From Hyalella azteca (Eukaryota; Arthropoda; Malacostraca; Amphipoda; Hyalellidae): 64,000 nucleotides of DNA. Of the stretch, positions 24,543 to 37,625 are shown piece by piece. Made by a program: the position numbers and the translations under genes. The DNA is taken from contig NW_025947190.1 of the NCBI RefSeq assembly GCF_000764305.2, forward strand, positions 248,001-312,000. Reading direction: 5' to 3'. Each line of letters begins with the position of its first letter. Within the stretch, counting starts at the first letter, position 1. A model generated the notes under the pieces. It did no database searches, was not told the DNA's origin, and saw nothing but the letters and a program-made list of their open reading frames with translations.

Positions 24543-24850
24543 TAGAATAGAATAGAATAGAATAGAAGTGTCGGCACTGAAGAAATAGGCCCATGGCCTA
24601 TTGCCGATTCTTGAATTTTTCGTGACTTGATTCACAAGGTATCCGGCCTTTGGAACCCATTCTTTCCATAGCTGACGATTGATTGAGATAGCTGCTGGAC
24701 TTATTGCCAGGTCCGTAATTTGCTGGGCATTTTAAGATTGAACTTATGCTCCTGCATAGCTTCGTCTAGTCTGTTCTTGAATGCGTTCATACTCGGAGCG
24801 TCAACGATGCTATCAGGGAGGCTGTCAGATAAATTTCCTATCGAAAATAA
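24543..24850 (-). mobile_element. Reversed LINE 3' end with AGAAT microsatellite tail
   Basis: On the minus strand the sequence encodes DSLPDSIVDAPSMNAFKNRL, the same reverse-transcriptase C-terminus as at 20335-20662 but a different subfamily. It ends in (ATTCT)n, read as AGAATAGAAT on the plus strand at 24546-24567. A fragment of the same tail lies at 38563-38602. Confidence 0.75.
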
Positions 24851-27800
24851 ATATCTACAATAATAATTCTATAAATGTTGATGGTTGAAGAGCCTCGAAG
24901 GAACTCGTGATTTCTTTTCCTTAATAATTGTCAATTTGGCAGAAGTAATTACGACTACCGTTATATAACGAATTCTCATCAGATTCTGATATTATACTTG
25001 CATTATGTCTATTAATCATGTCGATGAACAAAATCTAATAATGGTCGTATTACTTGAATGATTATATAGTATCTCATGCGTCATCATACTCGTTCTTCTA
25101 CTCTACACCTCAATAATCCTTCAAGGTTTTTCAAATGCATCACGACCACAGACGAAACTGACGAAATTCATAAGATAGAATCTTGCTTGGGTTTTCCATT
25201 ATTTTCTTTTCAATAAGTACCTAAAAAGGCAGAAAATGTTTGCTTGAGAATTAACGAAATTAAATTACGACTCGAAAAAGACTCATTAGCTCATTAGAAA
25301 AACTAGAACAATATACGACTCTACAAGTCATCAAATGAGTTCACCTACACCACAACTTAGGCAACCAATCTGTCAATTACAACAGCCGTCACCATGAAGT
25401 GCCAACTCATTGAAAAACAAAACACTGTATCGACTCTAGTGACCCATTCGTCGACGTGCACTGTCTCCATGCATGCTTTCAAAATTTAAGTGGTAATGCG
25501 CTCGCGTCATCTGTATCACATTCGATTGCATTCGCCAATTTCAATCTAGCAGTAGTTTTCCGTGACTAATCCGGCTAATTCGAAGCGCACAGGAATATTC
25601 CCTGTCAATTTTAATTTTATAAAAATCCATCATTTGCACGATAATCGTTTTGAAACTCGCTGCAAGTGTGCTGATATTAAGAGTCACTGCATGTCTTTCC
25701 TTCCACTCGAGAATTGATACTTTTTACCCGTATCATTACCATTTATGCAATATTTTATTTCGTTTGAACTCAAATCTCATATTAAGAGCCCAGATTCTTC
25801 TGCATCATATTTACATCCTTTGTCAGCAACATAAACGCTAATTCTTAGTGCACCAATATTTGTCTTTATTCATATAACACCAATTCTTTATTCCTGTAAC
25901 GCTTTAAAGTACGGAAACACTTAATTGGAGCACTTGGCTAGCTAGAGTAGTCCGTGGATAAGCAACTTCATGAAGTTATGTGAAGACATGAAAATTTTAC
26001 CCAAACGAAACAATTTGTACGCCGGCATTTTGGGATAATCTTTAAGTTGCGGCAACGTGCGTTTTTCTTGAAAAGCTTCATAAAATTAAAAATCTGATAT
26101 TTTGCTAGTATGTGCGCGTATTGCAAGAGAAAAAAGGTAGCAAATTATTTCATGAAAATATATTATTTCAACTTGATAATTGATATCGATATCAAACAAC
26201 TGGGATTTATTAGCTTATATTTAATGTGATGAAGTCATTTTGGCTGCTTGCTCACCAACCCGAAATAGTCAGATTCGCCTCTGATTTCTTAATGCTTTGA
26301 TTCCCTTGGGCACTCTCGGTATTGAAATTTCTGCCAGATTTCCTGACGATTTTGATGTTGGCAGATTGACCGTTTTTACATCCTAATAACCATACTTTTC
26401 GTTTACTGAAGAGTGTATTACATTAAACAACCTCCATAGTATTGTCTGGTAACCTGCTATGGTTTAGAAAATCGTGCAAAACCAGACGACCAATATTTTC
26501 TTCTTGTGAAAAAGTAGGAAGACCAAAGAGACACTTTAAAACTGAACTCTGTGAAATAGATTGCTGGTCTGGGATATTCATGCGGTTGTGAGAGCCTCCT
26601 TCCTTGCCATGCTGCCCACACGCTACCTCAGTCTGTCCACGTCACGCAGCTCGCCGCATCGGGAGGTCATATTCGGCGACCTCTTCAGAGGTCGAATGAG
26701 CAAACAAAATTCCGTTTCTGTTGAGCCTTCTCTTTTAAATTCTGCGTTGTACCGGTTATAATTCGAACATTATTAAAAAACGGTAAACAGAAAATGACAC
26801 TCCGACCAGAAGCAAGACGAGGATAGCATCAATCGTTCATTTTCAATGCATTAGTAATGTAAAAAAATTTTCAAATAGGATCATAAGATTAAGTAGCAAG
26901 ATTGAAGAAGATTGAAAAGTAGTTTCAATATTATTTAATTTTCCAGCCATCAACTAATGCACTAACTATTTAAGAATTCAATTGAATTAAAATTCGTATA
27001 ATTTCGTTCATTTGGATACTTCGATAAATCAAACCAACAAAAAAGTTAACATCCATGATGCGGTGTTCAAATCTATGAATGCAGAGACAACGACTGATCA
27101 AACAAAGCAGTGTTTGCTCACTGCAACTCCTGTTATCTCCCTAATTGGATTCCGGTTCGCGATAAACATGATATTTCAGTGCTAACAAATTTCCCGAACC
27201 GCTAATAGCAAAAACATAAGGAAGCTCTTTTATCCCCGAGCTCATGGGGAACGCTACATCTCCTGTCACTTATGAAGCCACGAGTTGGGATCTCGTATTT
27301 CCCAACCCTGTTCATTGGAACTTTGTCTCAGGGAAGTTCGTGTTGATTTTTTTCCACGGCTGATACAGAATTGAATTTATACTCTAGTAATTAAAAGGCA
27401 TATGGCAATTGTTTCAAAACGCCATGACATTACAAAAGAAACAAACTAATTAATTAATCAATATTCATGATCAACATTAATCTTATTGCAAGTTATATTT
27501 TTATCGATATCGTTTATTAAATGTTATAATGACAATGATATTTATCGTGAGTATCAATTACGTGCAAATTATTTGTTTCATAAGTTTAAGAAGGTTTCAG
27601 TCAACGATAAAACATTATGTATGTAATTTGATCCTGGTAACCAGGGTGAACCATTAGTCTGTGATGGAAGCTACAAGCGATCAGTAGTGCTTATAAATTA
27701 ATAAATCGAACATAAAATCAGTTCTCTCAAAATCTCAACGGGCTCGAGAATACTAACCTTTTCGCACTATAAAATCTCAAAGTACTTATTGCTTAAAAGT

Positions 27801-28060
27801 TCTTATTGAGAGAGCCACATCGCGGACTAATTGGAGAGCTTGACTTCATGAAAGACGTGGATTAATCTTGCCCTCGTGGGAACAACACTGTCCCATGAGC
27901 CATGAGACAGGCTCTCTGCAGTCCAGTACCTTCTTGTCTTGGGCAGTAAGAACCTTGCAAGCCTGTCACTAATTAATATTTCTATTCTGAGCCGCGGGAC
28001 TCTGTACTTCGAGTGGCCGCGCAATATAGACCGGAGATTAGAGCGGGACAAGTTCTCGCG
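24851..28060. other. Non-coding, one GC-richer patch of unknown nature
   Basis: Mostly AT-rich. The segment 26571-26705 is GC-richer and could be an exon, but neither strand gives a recognisable domain or clearly paired splice sites. The segment 27830-28060 has an Arg-rich minus-strand frame leading into the 33-bp minisatellite. Confidence 0.4.
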
Positions 28061-28064
28061 TCAG

Positions 28065-28288
28065 CGAGGCCAGGCTCGTCGAGTCAAGTCCTCGCATCGA
28101 GGCCAGGCTCGTCGAGTCAAGTCCTCGCAGCGACGCCAGGCTCGTCGAGTCAAGTCTTCGCAGCGAGGCCAGGCTCGTCGAGTCAAGTACTCACGTCGAG
28201 TCAAGTCCTCGCAGCGAGGCCAGGCTCGTCGAGTCAAGTCCTCGCAGCGAGGCCAGGCTCGTCGATTCAAGTCCTCGCGACGAAGATG
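28065..28288. repeat. 33-bp minisatellite, about 6.7 units
   Basis: The unit contains GAGGCCAGGCTCGTCGAGTC and ends AAGTCCTCGC plus three variable bases. The units are 33 bp and stop-free, so several frames stay open on both strands (for example GQARRVKSSQR on plus). One unit is internally deleted near 28190. Open frames here do not imply a gene. Confidence 0.9.
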
Positions 28289-31200
28289 TGGAGGCGAAAA
28301 CAATTCTCGCAACGATAGGTAATTGTTTGAAGAAATCCAGTCAGATGTGATAACTTGAATACAATAAACTTCGTATGAATGGAGCCATGCGCGCAATTGT
28401 TATTGAGGATTGATTATCGTGTCAATATGACTCCAAGGAGTATTGCTCTACCACGTCAAGCATCGTTATCTCATACTTCTTCCAGCATCCAAGCTTCAGT
28501 GGGCGAATTGTTGTTTCAGAACTCGACTCAAATGTCAATAGCATTTGAATAATTTTCTTATTTTGATACGAAGAAAGATCTATAATGATATGCTGAAAGC
28601 AATGATGACTCTACGACTATTTCCTAGTAATTTGAATAGCAGGATTTCTTGTCGACCGAGAGGACGATTCACATCTCCGTCTCTAATTAATGCTCCAAAG
28701 ACGTTTCCAGTTATAGGAATCTCCAAGCAACTCTCCTCCCCAATTATTATTAATTGATGAGAACTTATTTCAATGTCCAAACTCCAGCTAGTGAAGCGCA
28801 GTTGGGAGCATCGCTTGTAAAGTTAAACAAAAATTTAGAAGGTAAAAGCGAAATTAAAACAGAATGAAATTTTTCTTCTGTCTAGTCAATTGAGAGTGCT
28901 ATTCGAAAATTAATTCTTTAATAATTGAATGAAGGCAAGCATAATTCTGATTGGCACATGTGAAACGCATGCAGTCAGTACACCAATTTACCTCTCACTC
29001 ATGTATCAGCCGGCGAGTATTTGGAAGTTTCGGTGTCTGTCAAATTCTTCAGTTATCGTCTCATTGCCGCCCCTATGTCAATACAGACGTCAATCCCAAC
29101 AATGTCATCAGCTATATTAACACCTAACGCTTACGAAACTAACGACATGAGAACCATCAGATATTAAATGTTACGGGTATCTCGAGCATTACATTCAAAC
29201 CACAAGAAACGTTTCAAGTTTTATTTGTCATTTTGTTTTCTGAGAAGGCACATAATTTATGTCTCGCTTTCTTATAATTCATAACAGTCAATTCAACGTA
29301 CATCTGATCGCTTAGTTCTGGTCTTAAGATCACAGGCTTTCATCACGATTGCAGTTCTGTAGGCCGAGGGTATTCACAATCCTCCATTTACTAGCTTCAC
29401 ATGCTACAGTCGCAGAATCAACATTACCTTGTGCCTGAAGGCTCTTAGAATCTTGCAGATCATTTTGTGTATTTAAAAATAACTGTAACCCCAAACAATA
29501 CTAATAAATTTCTCGTTCTTTGCTTTAACTTTGAGCTTAGAAATTGCAATCCTGATATTGAGCACTGAATCGACTTGAAGCACATGAAAATCCACTTGGG
29601 TGGGCAGCAGCTTCGGTGAGGACCCAAAGCTATTGCTCTTGTAGTGGCTTTTGTTCAGCGCCGACAGAAGCCGAGAGGCTTAAAGCGTGCAACATATGCG
29701 CCGGCCGCGACATATTAATTAACAAAATAAACAGCAAAGTCAACGAACAATCGTCGCTTCCGTTCGTACGCAAATATGGCGCTGCTCTCTGACCCATGCG
29801 TGACTTTCGCGGATATTTTTTCAATGCGCTTCAAAAAAGAAGCCTATAGTGACATTTCACTAACTCAGTAGTTCGAATTTTTTTAACATTTAATGTGAAC
29901 CATGATACAGCTGAAGCTTTCTTTGTTGAATAAGAAGAGAAGCCATTTAAACGTTAAATTTGCCATATGACGAACCTAATTAAGTAATTATTAAATTTGT
30001 TATATCCGCTTTAGTTAATCCTTCAGAAGAATAAGTACCGTAGGTCGTCAAACTCGGAGATTGTAGACCGTGTCTCGATCATCAGTGATCAGCTATCCCC
30101 ATCAATTGCACCTAACCATATTTGCTGCCAGTGAAATAGCCCGAAGTCATTCCGTCTTGACGCATCGTTCAAATCTCATTCCGATTCGTTCTTTAAAACT
30201 CGTAACTTTCGTGAATATTGCCGTTTCCTAACCGTGCCACACCTTACCTCAATGACGTCTGAGTGGTTTACCGGCCTTCCTCTAAACCTGTTTCTCTATT
30301 CCTTGCTTGTATGAATGCCGTTTGAATTTCGTTTTGTTCACTTTTTTACTTAAATTAATTCATATATCAAAACTGTTTGGAAGTTGGACTTACTTTAGAG
30401 CTTACAATTTCGAAGTAATTTAAATTTAGATTTCATGCTATAAATTTAATTAATAGTGTATCTAAATAAAATCAATTTTTTAATTTTTTAGTGTTCATCG
30501 CTATAGAAGTACGGTATTTTTCTACGTTGCCTGCGAAGATCACTTTTCCCACATTAATCGTAATTCTTTATCTCAATTTCCAAAGCTAAACCTTTCAACC
30601 GTTCTTCCTATTTTCCCAATCCAACTTCCCATTCCTCAAAATGGTCTCCACTATTTTCCTCCAATTATTATTTCTCTATAAGTGATTACCACACTGGGCA
30701 TTCAATGTGAAAATAAAGTTTTTCTGTGTACGAATGATATTTTGGTAATTTCTTATAACCTCGCTAAGTTTACGGATTCGTAATTTAAATTTATTTCTTC
30801 CACAGTATAAATTTATTCCGCTCCTGAGACTGGTCGGCCAATAACTTTATTTCTACGTCATGCATGCATTCGTCAATCTATTCTTTCAACGAGTTACCAA
30901 CCCGCGGTTTTCTACTTCTTTTGAACCGTATTCAGAGGATTGCATGTGGGGTTTGGCTCTTATAGCGACTGAACATTAGGCTTTTGACAATACTTCAAAC
31001 CTATATTTTAACGAAGCTAAAACCACAATGAATCCATTCAAAAACTTTATATATTAAATTAAAAATAAAAATTCCTTCATCACTTATTACTTTAACTTAG
31101 CATAATGGCGATTGTTTGAAAACATAATTATAAGAATTATTAGAAGCGCCGAAAAGGGGGAAAAATAGAAGAGTTGTCAAGCACTATAATACCTTGAGAT

Positions 31201-31335
31201 CGAGACGTTTACAGTACAGTAAGAGATATAAATAAAAATGTCAAATTACAATTAAAACGTTCACAGTTGCGATCGTGTTGATAGATGCAGATCCATCATC
31301 GTGTTGTTAACGGTATATTGTTAGATCATATTTCT
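28289..31335. other. Non-coding, nothing recognised
   Basis: Very AT-rich. Short frames at 28545-28780 and 29630-29824 show no domain. I find no transposon ends or RNA genes. Confidence 0.45.
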
Positions 31336-31370
31336 GCGGGTCTCCATTATCTTGTATAATGGAGACCCGC
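31336..31370. repeat. Perfect 15-bp hairpin with a 5-nt loop
   Basis: The arms GCGGGTCTCCATTAT and ATAATGGAGACCCGC are exact reverse complements around CTTGT. The GC-rich base stands out from the AT-rich surroundings. Confidence 0.9.
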
Positions 31371-31639
31371 AAAATGTGTTAGCTGCTCTGCATTGAGAAA
31401 ATATTATAGGCCGTGTAGCAATCCACGTTGCAGTGAGGTTGTCACTGGAAAAAAATGTATAAAATACCGTATTTCAATAGCCATTTAGTTAATTTGATCG
31501 GCATTTTCTTTGCTTTCGACTTCATTAACTAATTAAATTAGTGAATTTCTAATTTTCTGCTAAAGAGATGAAATGACTTTGTGCCATTTTTCCAATACAT
31601 GAATCATTCAGCAGGTTCCGTACTTTCAGATATGCACGT

Positions 31640-32360
31640 GGTATTTACGTCGGTTGGCGACAATGCTAGATGGATGCTAGACTGCATGCAGATCGTATAA
31701 CCGCTCGTCATTTGTCTGAACATGGAATTCTCACGAGATTCCACCGGCGGCTGCGAGACACTTTAGAGATTCAGAATAAACAGAAGACACGTTTTTGGCC
31801 CACGTCTTGCCCGACCTGATGACGTTGACGGAGAGCGGATACTGCAACATTTTGCTGCAAACTCACGTACGAGCACTCGAGCCCGAGCAAATGCATTTGG
31901 AATGCGTTTCAATTCTCTGGAGCATTTGGAGGATGCTCTCTGGTTCATATGAAGCGTTCATTCACTGGTAACTCTAAATCACATTCATGTGCGCCCATGC
32001 TGCGCCCAGCTACAGAGAACAGGATGTCAAGCCATGCAGTTCATTATCACGAGGTCACATTCCTTATCAATTGCTCACAAATTTCCTCGAGCAGCAGGTA
32101 CAAAAACCCTCACTGTTTACTACAGATCAAGAGCAACATGTGTTCAAAGTAAATGTGTGGGCAGTTATTGTCAGCGCTTATGTAGTAAGCCCATATATAT
32201 GCTGCTTCGGCGTCCAAGAGGTGATGTCTATGAAGTATTTACAAGGGAGGGATTGCCTGATTACAACACAATGGGCCTTTGGATACTCGACGATAAATGT
32301 GGTTCCGGCACAATGGTTCGCCAGCAAACTAATCTGTACGGATGTGCATAATTTCAATGC
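31640..32360 (+). pseudogene. Decayed Tc1/mariner-like transposase
   Basis: In broken plus-strand frames, about 31800-31900 reads DDVDGERILQHFAANSRTST, like the helix-turn-helix linker of Tc1/mariner transposases. About 32215-32345 reads EVFTREGLPDYNTMGLW, then GTMVRQQTNLYG, like the region around the second catalytic block in the E/A-x-FTREG group. Stops and frameshifts separate the pieces and the catalytic DE pair is not intact. Terminal inverted repeats were not located, so the limits are approximate. Confidence 0.5.
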
Positions 32361-34880
32361 TTGAAGACCAGTTGTTTCCAAGCAATTGGTCATTCCCAAA
32401 TTTGTTCCGTGAATTTTCCTACGCGTCACCTCTCTCTGACACGCGAAGAAAAATAAGGCGAAATACATTTTTGCTTCAAGAAACTAACATTATGAACCAT
32501 AATTTTAATTAATGAATCACACTTAACAAATGACAAGAAGGGAAAATTGAATCACCGAATACCATCATCACTTAAATTATAAATAACAGCGAAAACCACA
32601 ATAATTACATTATAAAACAGGGTTTACTTCTTGGACCATGCAAAAATTATTAAAACCAGAAGTCAATCATTATCTTTACACTTAACTCCCTCATGAATCA
32701 AAGTCGTTGGTCTATTTTATTAAAGTAGAGGAATCAGGCGCAAATCGCCGAGGTCATTACTTTTCTAGACAAATGAAGTTCCTTATATAATTTATTTATT
32801 CCTTTAGCATGGCAGTAGAAGCACCAATTCAGGGAATACAGGTTTAGAATAATAATTGAGCTGAAAGTTATCATATAATTGGAACATTACGATGAACTCG
32901 ATATTCTTCGCTTCGGCATCAGAACCCGTGAAAACAATAAGCTTCGTAATACCTCGCAATTAATGAACGTAACTCGAACTAAATACACAGCGGCCGCAAT
33001 TACACGTGAATACAAGCGCAATGTGGACCCCTCAATTTGATCAAAGTTGTATTTTACATCTACAGTGTGGCTGTACGTTCGTGGTGGCCATTTCCATGTT
33101 TGAGTGATTATCCCTTTTTGACAAAGCAAATCATTCAAGATTGTCACAAAATTTAATAATGTATAAAATCATAAATAATTGAACAAATAAATCTCTCAAA
33201 TATGAGGGTAAGTCCGTATTGTTGATCGATTTAACGATCATATAGCAAACAAATGTTGCCATAATCAACAGGTCTTTACAAGTCAGAAAGTAAGAAACCA
33301 CCTCGGAATCTTCAAACTTTATTTTTCGTCATTTCGGCAGCGAGATGTAGGCACTTATGATTTGAAAGTCGCGACCCGTTCAAATCACACTGAACATTTT
33401 CAATGTTATTAGTGGTAACATAAGCAACAGTCCTAAGCGATTATTCTCATCCTCTTCTTACCAGAAATTTCAAGGATTGTGAACCGATAAGTGGATAAAA
33501 TTTTAGTTTATTATCTAAAAATAACTTAACATGCTTTAGCTTGTGATTTGAGAATCATACTTAGGATTTTAATTAGAGAGTTTCGTTATGTGATTTCCGG
33601 GGCCCGAATCCCGTTTCGAGTTTCAAATTAAAATGGTATTAATAAAAGTTTACCCAGTGCTACCCAATCTCATAACATGAATAAAAAGCATAAAATTTTC
33701 AATTAAATAAAATTTCAATGTGGGTTATTTTATTTCTTTTTTCAAATCAAAAATACTAGATCGAAGAGATAAATTTGAGCTCCTATTTCAATTCCCCTCG
33801 GTTTCGTCATGTCATACCGCAATACTACGGATAAAATTACAGATGCTGGTAATATCCCGACATCAAGTATTGTTGGTACTCGCTCGATAAGTTACCAGAA
33901 GTTCATGTAGGTTTACAGTGCCCGGTTTCCAGCAAAAATGCACAAACAATAGCAAATACATAAATTGTATAAATCAGAACTGAATGATTTTTACCAAGCA
34001 ATAGAGCTAACGAGTTTACTAGAAAGATTGCTTGTTTTGTCTGATGCAAATGTGATAAATTCGATCACCTCAGAATAATTTCTCAGATTAATCACGATTC
34101 ATCATTAATAAAATTCTAAAATTAACCCATCAATGCATCATCTTTCCTAAAAATACAAACAGTTTTTCGACTAAGCGTTAAATAGTTCCGCCGACGGCAA
34201 TCGAACAAATAATTTTTAGTTGTCAAAGCGTAGCATTAAAATATGTTCTTATTGATTATATACACGATATGCGTGCTGCAGCGGAAATTATCCTTCCCTT
34301 TGCGTTATCGGAAATAATTTCACATTTAATTTACGACTTTCAGAATCCGCCACCCGATTATGATCGAATTTCCACAGCGCAGCTGTCAGCCAGTCATTGG
34401 AAATCTATACACCGCGATTGTTAACGTCTTCAACCAAACGCAAGCAAACATAAGTGGACGTAAGTGAAGGTGTAAACAATGTAATTATATAATAGTTCAT
34501 CTGCTTGTTGTGATGCTACCCATTAAAACAAATAAGAAAGATGGAACATCTAAAAAAATTCTGTCAGTAATTTTTTTATGACTGGTTTCTATCAAAACTT
34601 TTGCGGGAAAGCCATATTTATTATGAATTAAAATGCTTATGAATAGGTATGTCATTCTAATTTAATGGTCTTATCTGAACAAAGCAGAAGTTCCGTCCAA
34701 AAACCAGAATTATAGCCGACCTCGGCGTAAAGCACCAAAAAGAACTCGAAAACCGTCAAGCGATAGCGATTAAAATAATAAAGGATGCAGCAAGGAAGAC
34801 ATAAACTACTCACTGCATGGTTACTACATAAACACGAAAGTGATTAACAATAGCGCCTCAATTGTTTAAAATAACCTAAT
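32361..34880. other. Non-coding, nothing recognised
   Basis: AT-rich sequence from the transposase relic to the 15-bp minisatellite. No exon-like block or transposon end was identified. Confidence 0.45.
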
Positions 34881-34984
34881 TCTGACTCACCCATCCCTGA
34901 CTCACCCATCCCTGACTCACCCATCCCTGACTCACCCATCCCTGACTCACCCATCCCTGACTCACCCATCCCTGACTCACCCAT
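34881..34984 (-). repeat. 15-bp minisatellite repeating a 5' splice-site sequence
   Basis: On the minus strand about seven near-identical units read GGGTGAGTCAGGGAT. The first unit overlaps the 3' end of the candidate exon at 34981-35031, so a consensus GTGAGT donor is present about seven times in a row. Confidence 0.9.
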
Positions 34985-35031
34985 CAAGGTGCTGTTGGTA
35001 AGGATGCGTAGGAAGGAGGCTGGGTCCATAG
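34981..35031 (-). CDS. Candidate short exon, possibly a 5' exon of the cadherin gene
   Basis: The acceptor ATCTTCAG precedes 35031 and a strong donor GTGAGTCAGG begins at 34980. In the frame entered at phase 1 the exon reads MDPASFLRILTNSTLM plus one base. That base would complete a codon with the TG opening the cadherin exon at 17311, so the phases agree. The composition is GC-richer than the surroundings. A 15-bp minisatellite repeats the donor sequence immediately downstream. The evidence is splice signals and phase only; the peptide is too short to assign. Confidence 0.4.
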
Positions 35032-37625
35032 CTGAAGATCTCACTACGGTTATTTCTACACAAAAAACAACATATCACATAAAAATACCACTTTGTCAAC
35101 ATACGCATTTCAATTTGAGAATCCTTAAAAATATAATATTGATTCAAATTAACATAAAATATGTCGTAGCGATTGGCAGATTTTTTTAATTATTGTATAC
35201 TGTGAAACCGACCGCCCTTAAGTAGCCTTTGCTTATTCACCAGAGATACTCAATTTATTGTCAATGAATAATTAAAATATGAAACAAACTATCAGTGACA
35301 TTATTTATCATTGGAACACGAATTTCCGTGGACTCCTAATGTTACTGAACAAAATTACGATTTTCATTCTCAGCGTTTGTTATTCGCGCGTTCAGAATAC
35401 ACTTACACACAACATACGAAGAATTCAGGCAAAAACTAATACACAGTTACCCCGACACTGATTGTTATAACGATGCTAGCCTATTATGGGAACCTCATAA
35501 CAAATATGAATGCTCCTTTCGAGTGTGTAACGGTTGCTGAATTTTCGGCGGGATTTAAAGATGTAAAGTAATAATGCTATTCCTAGAGAACGAATCATCA
35601 AAAACGTATATTTTTGAAACGCGTAATTTTCAGATACACATACTATAATATGGTCCAGTTGGGATCATTAGAAATGTTTAGAATATTATCACACCAAATA
35701 TTCCTCCACATACGCGTAAGACATGTCAGATAATCGTGTGAATCAAATTTTAAGAATGCAATGGAAGTCGAGTAAAATGTCAGAAAATTTCTAAATGTTT
35801 TAAATTTCTGTAATGTTTTTGATTCGTTGAGTTTCGGTATTATGGAGGAATTTGTGACCTGTTGACCTGTAGAAGCTAGCGCGTGTCAGCGGCTGCGTTA
35901 GCGAACTACAACCTCCCCCACATGCAGTTCGAGTCCCACTGAACTCTGCTGAGATGGATTTTGAAAAGTTGTAAGGTTAATGATGAGCCATACTCTACTG
36001 AAGTGTTTGCATGCCAACTAATTCAACTATCCTATCGTTATTTTGCTAAGTGTTAAAGGTAGCACTGTAAATAACTCGAAGTCAAGCTAATAGGAGTCGA
36101 TAAGAAACTTAAACGTTAGCCAGGCGTTGCCCGAACTCGCTAATTCCTGCAAACATGAATCCCGTTATGTCGAGCCCCGAAAATTTTTGTTGTTGCTAAT
36201 TCCGCTAAAAATAATACTAATTCTGCTAATAAAAATGAAGCTTATATATATACTAATTAAAATATACCCGTTCAAACCAAAATTTTACATGAAAAGTAGA
36301 ATTTCCATTATCCTCGTTCCAAATATTAAGAAACTAATTTGCGATTATTACATTAAAATTGTAAATACCTATTCAAGAATCGAATTTAATTATAGATCCG
36401 ATCCTCTTCTCCACGCTTTGCAATGATTCATTAGTATTTCACTAAGGATTAATTTTCAGATTCAGGAAAATCCCGGCACGATGAATACCATGACTACGCT
36501 CTCGAACAGCGCCATATACGAGGCGTGTTTTTAGGGTAAGTATTGTTTTCTAATTACGCCGCCTCATCGCTGGGACCACTGCTCATCTATGCGTGTTGTT
36601 ACGTCTCGTGGAAAGTCACAGACGTCATTACAGTACCATCCAATCATGTCTACATGTTTATGCGATTTTAAAATGCCTCCACCTACTGAGAATCCCGCTG
36701 ACTGTGAAGTACGTGGGATTCTTTGTTCTCATGGCTTAAAATCACTTGTTATTCATTGTCAAATCAGTTAAGTATTTGGTGAAAACATTTTCAGTTATGA
36801 AATTTGTCAGAAATTGGTTATGGCCGTGAAAGGTATGGCACAACATTCATGATCATGATGTGGAACGAAGTGGGAGACCTTCAGTCATTATGATGTTCAG
36901 ATGGAAAAGGTATACAGTATGTAAGAGAGAACAGACGGTACCCGATTTTCCTTAGCTGACAAGTTTCTTGCTGTCTCAAGAAGTGTTCTCCACGAAATTG
37001 TTCAATCAGGTTGTATAATCAGGCAGCGGCTTTTCTGGCGATGGCATTTAAAACTGGTAAGTAATGTCTCAGTATTAACGGGAACTATGTAGAAAAGTGA
37101 AGTATGGCCTTCCCAGTGAATAAATTATATTTTGAAGAAATTACTTGTTGTTTTTTACATCAAAACGGTACCTGCTTTAAAAACACGCATCGTATTTGAC
37201 GGGACAAAGTTTTAAGCCAACAATCACATAAACAAATTTTAACAAATATTATTAATCAGATTTTTGCTAAACCGATTGCTATTTGATTTGCGAGAACCTA
37301 TGCAGAAATTAGCGACGATACTATGTTACGTTAAAAAAATAAGGTGCCTGATTTACGTGTATTTAATATCCTTTGTAGACATTTCCAAATATGAACTACA
37401 AGATAACTTAAAAACTGTTTCGGATATCACAAAGTTCTCTCATTCTAGCTTACAAATCTAATAATTTCTGGAAGAATTCGCAAATTTCTGGCAGACTATT
37501 TCTGCAAATCAAATTCTGGAATAAAGAAAGCAAAGAATTACATGAATGCTTTGCCGCACGCAGCGCGCGTCATGAGGCGTGTAATGGCCTCTAGCGTGAC
37601 GTGTGTTGGGCGGGTGGTGGGCGGA
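35032..37625. other. Non-coding, nothing recognised
   Basis: AT-rich. A patch at 35875-35950 has a GTTCGAGTCCC box and an upstream AGCGGCT box reminiscent of a tRNA-derived SINE, but no folded tRNA could be shown. Confidence 0.4.

Noticed and set aside
26561..26761. GC-richer open frame that looked like an isolated exon
   Set aside because: No recognisable domain on either strand and no convincing acceptor-donor pair; kept only as a patch of unknown nature.
35875..35950. tRNA-like A and B box motifs
   Set aside because: The GTTCGAGTCCC box is present, but the acceptor and anticodon stems do not form; at most a degraded tRNA-derived SINE.
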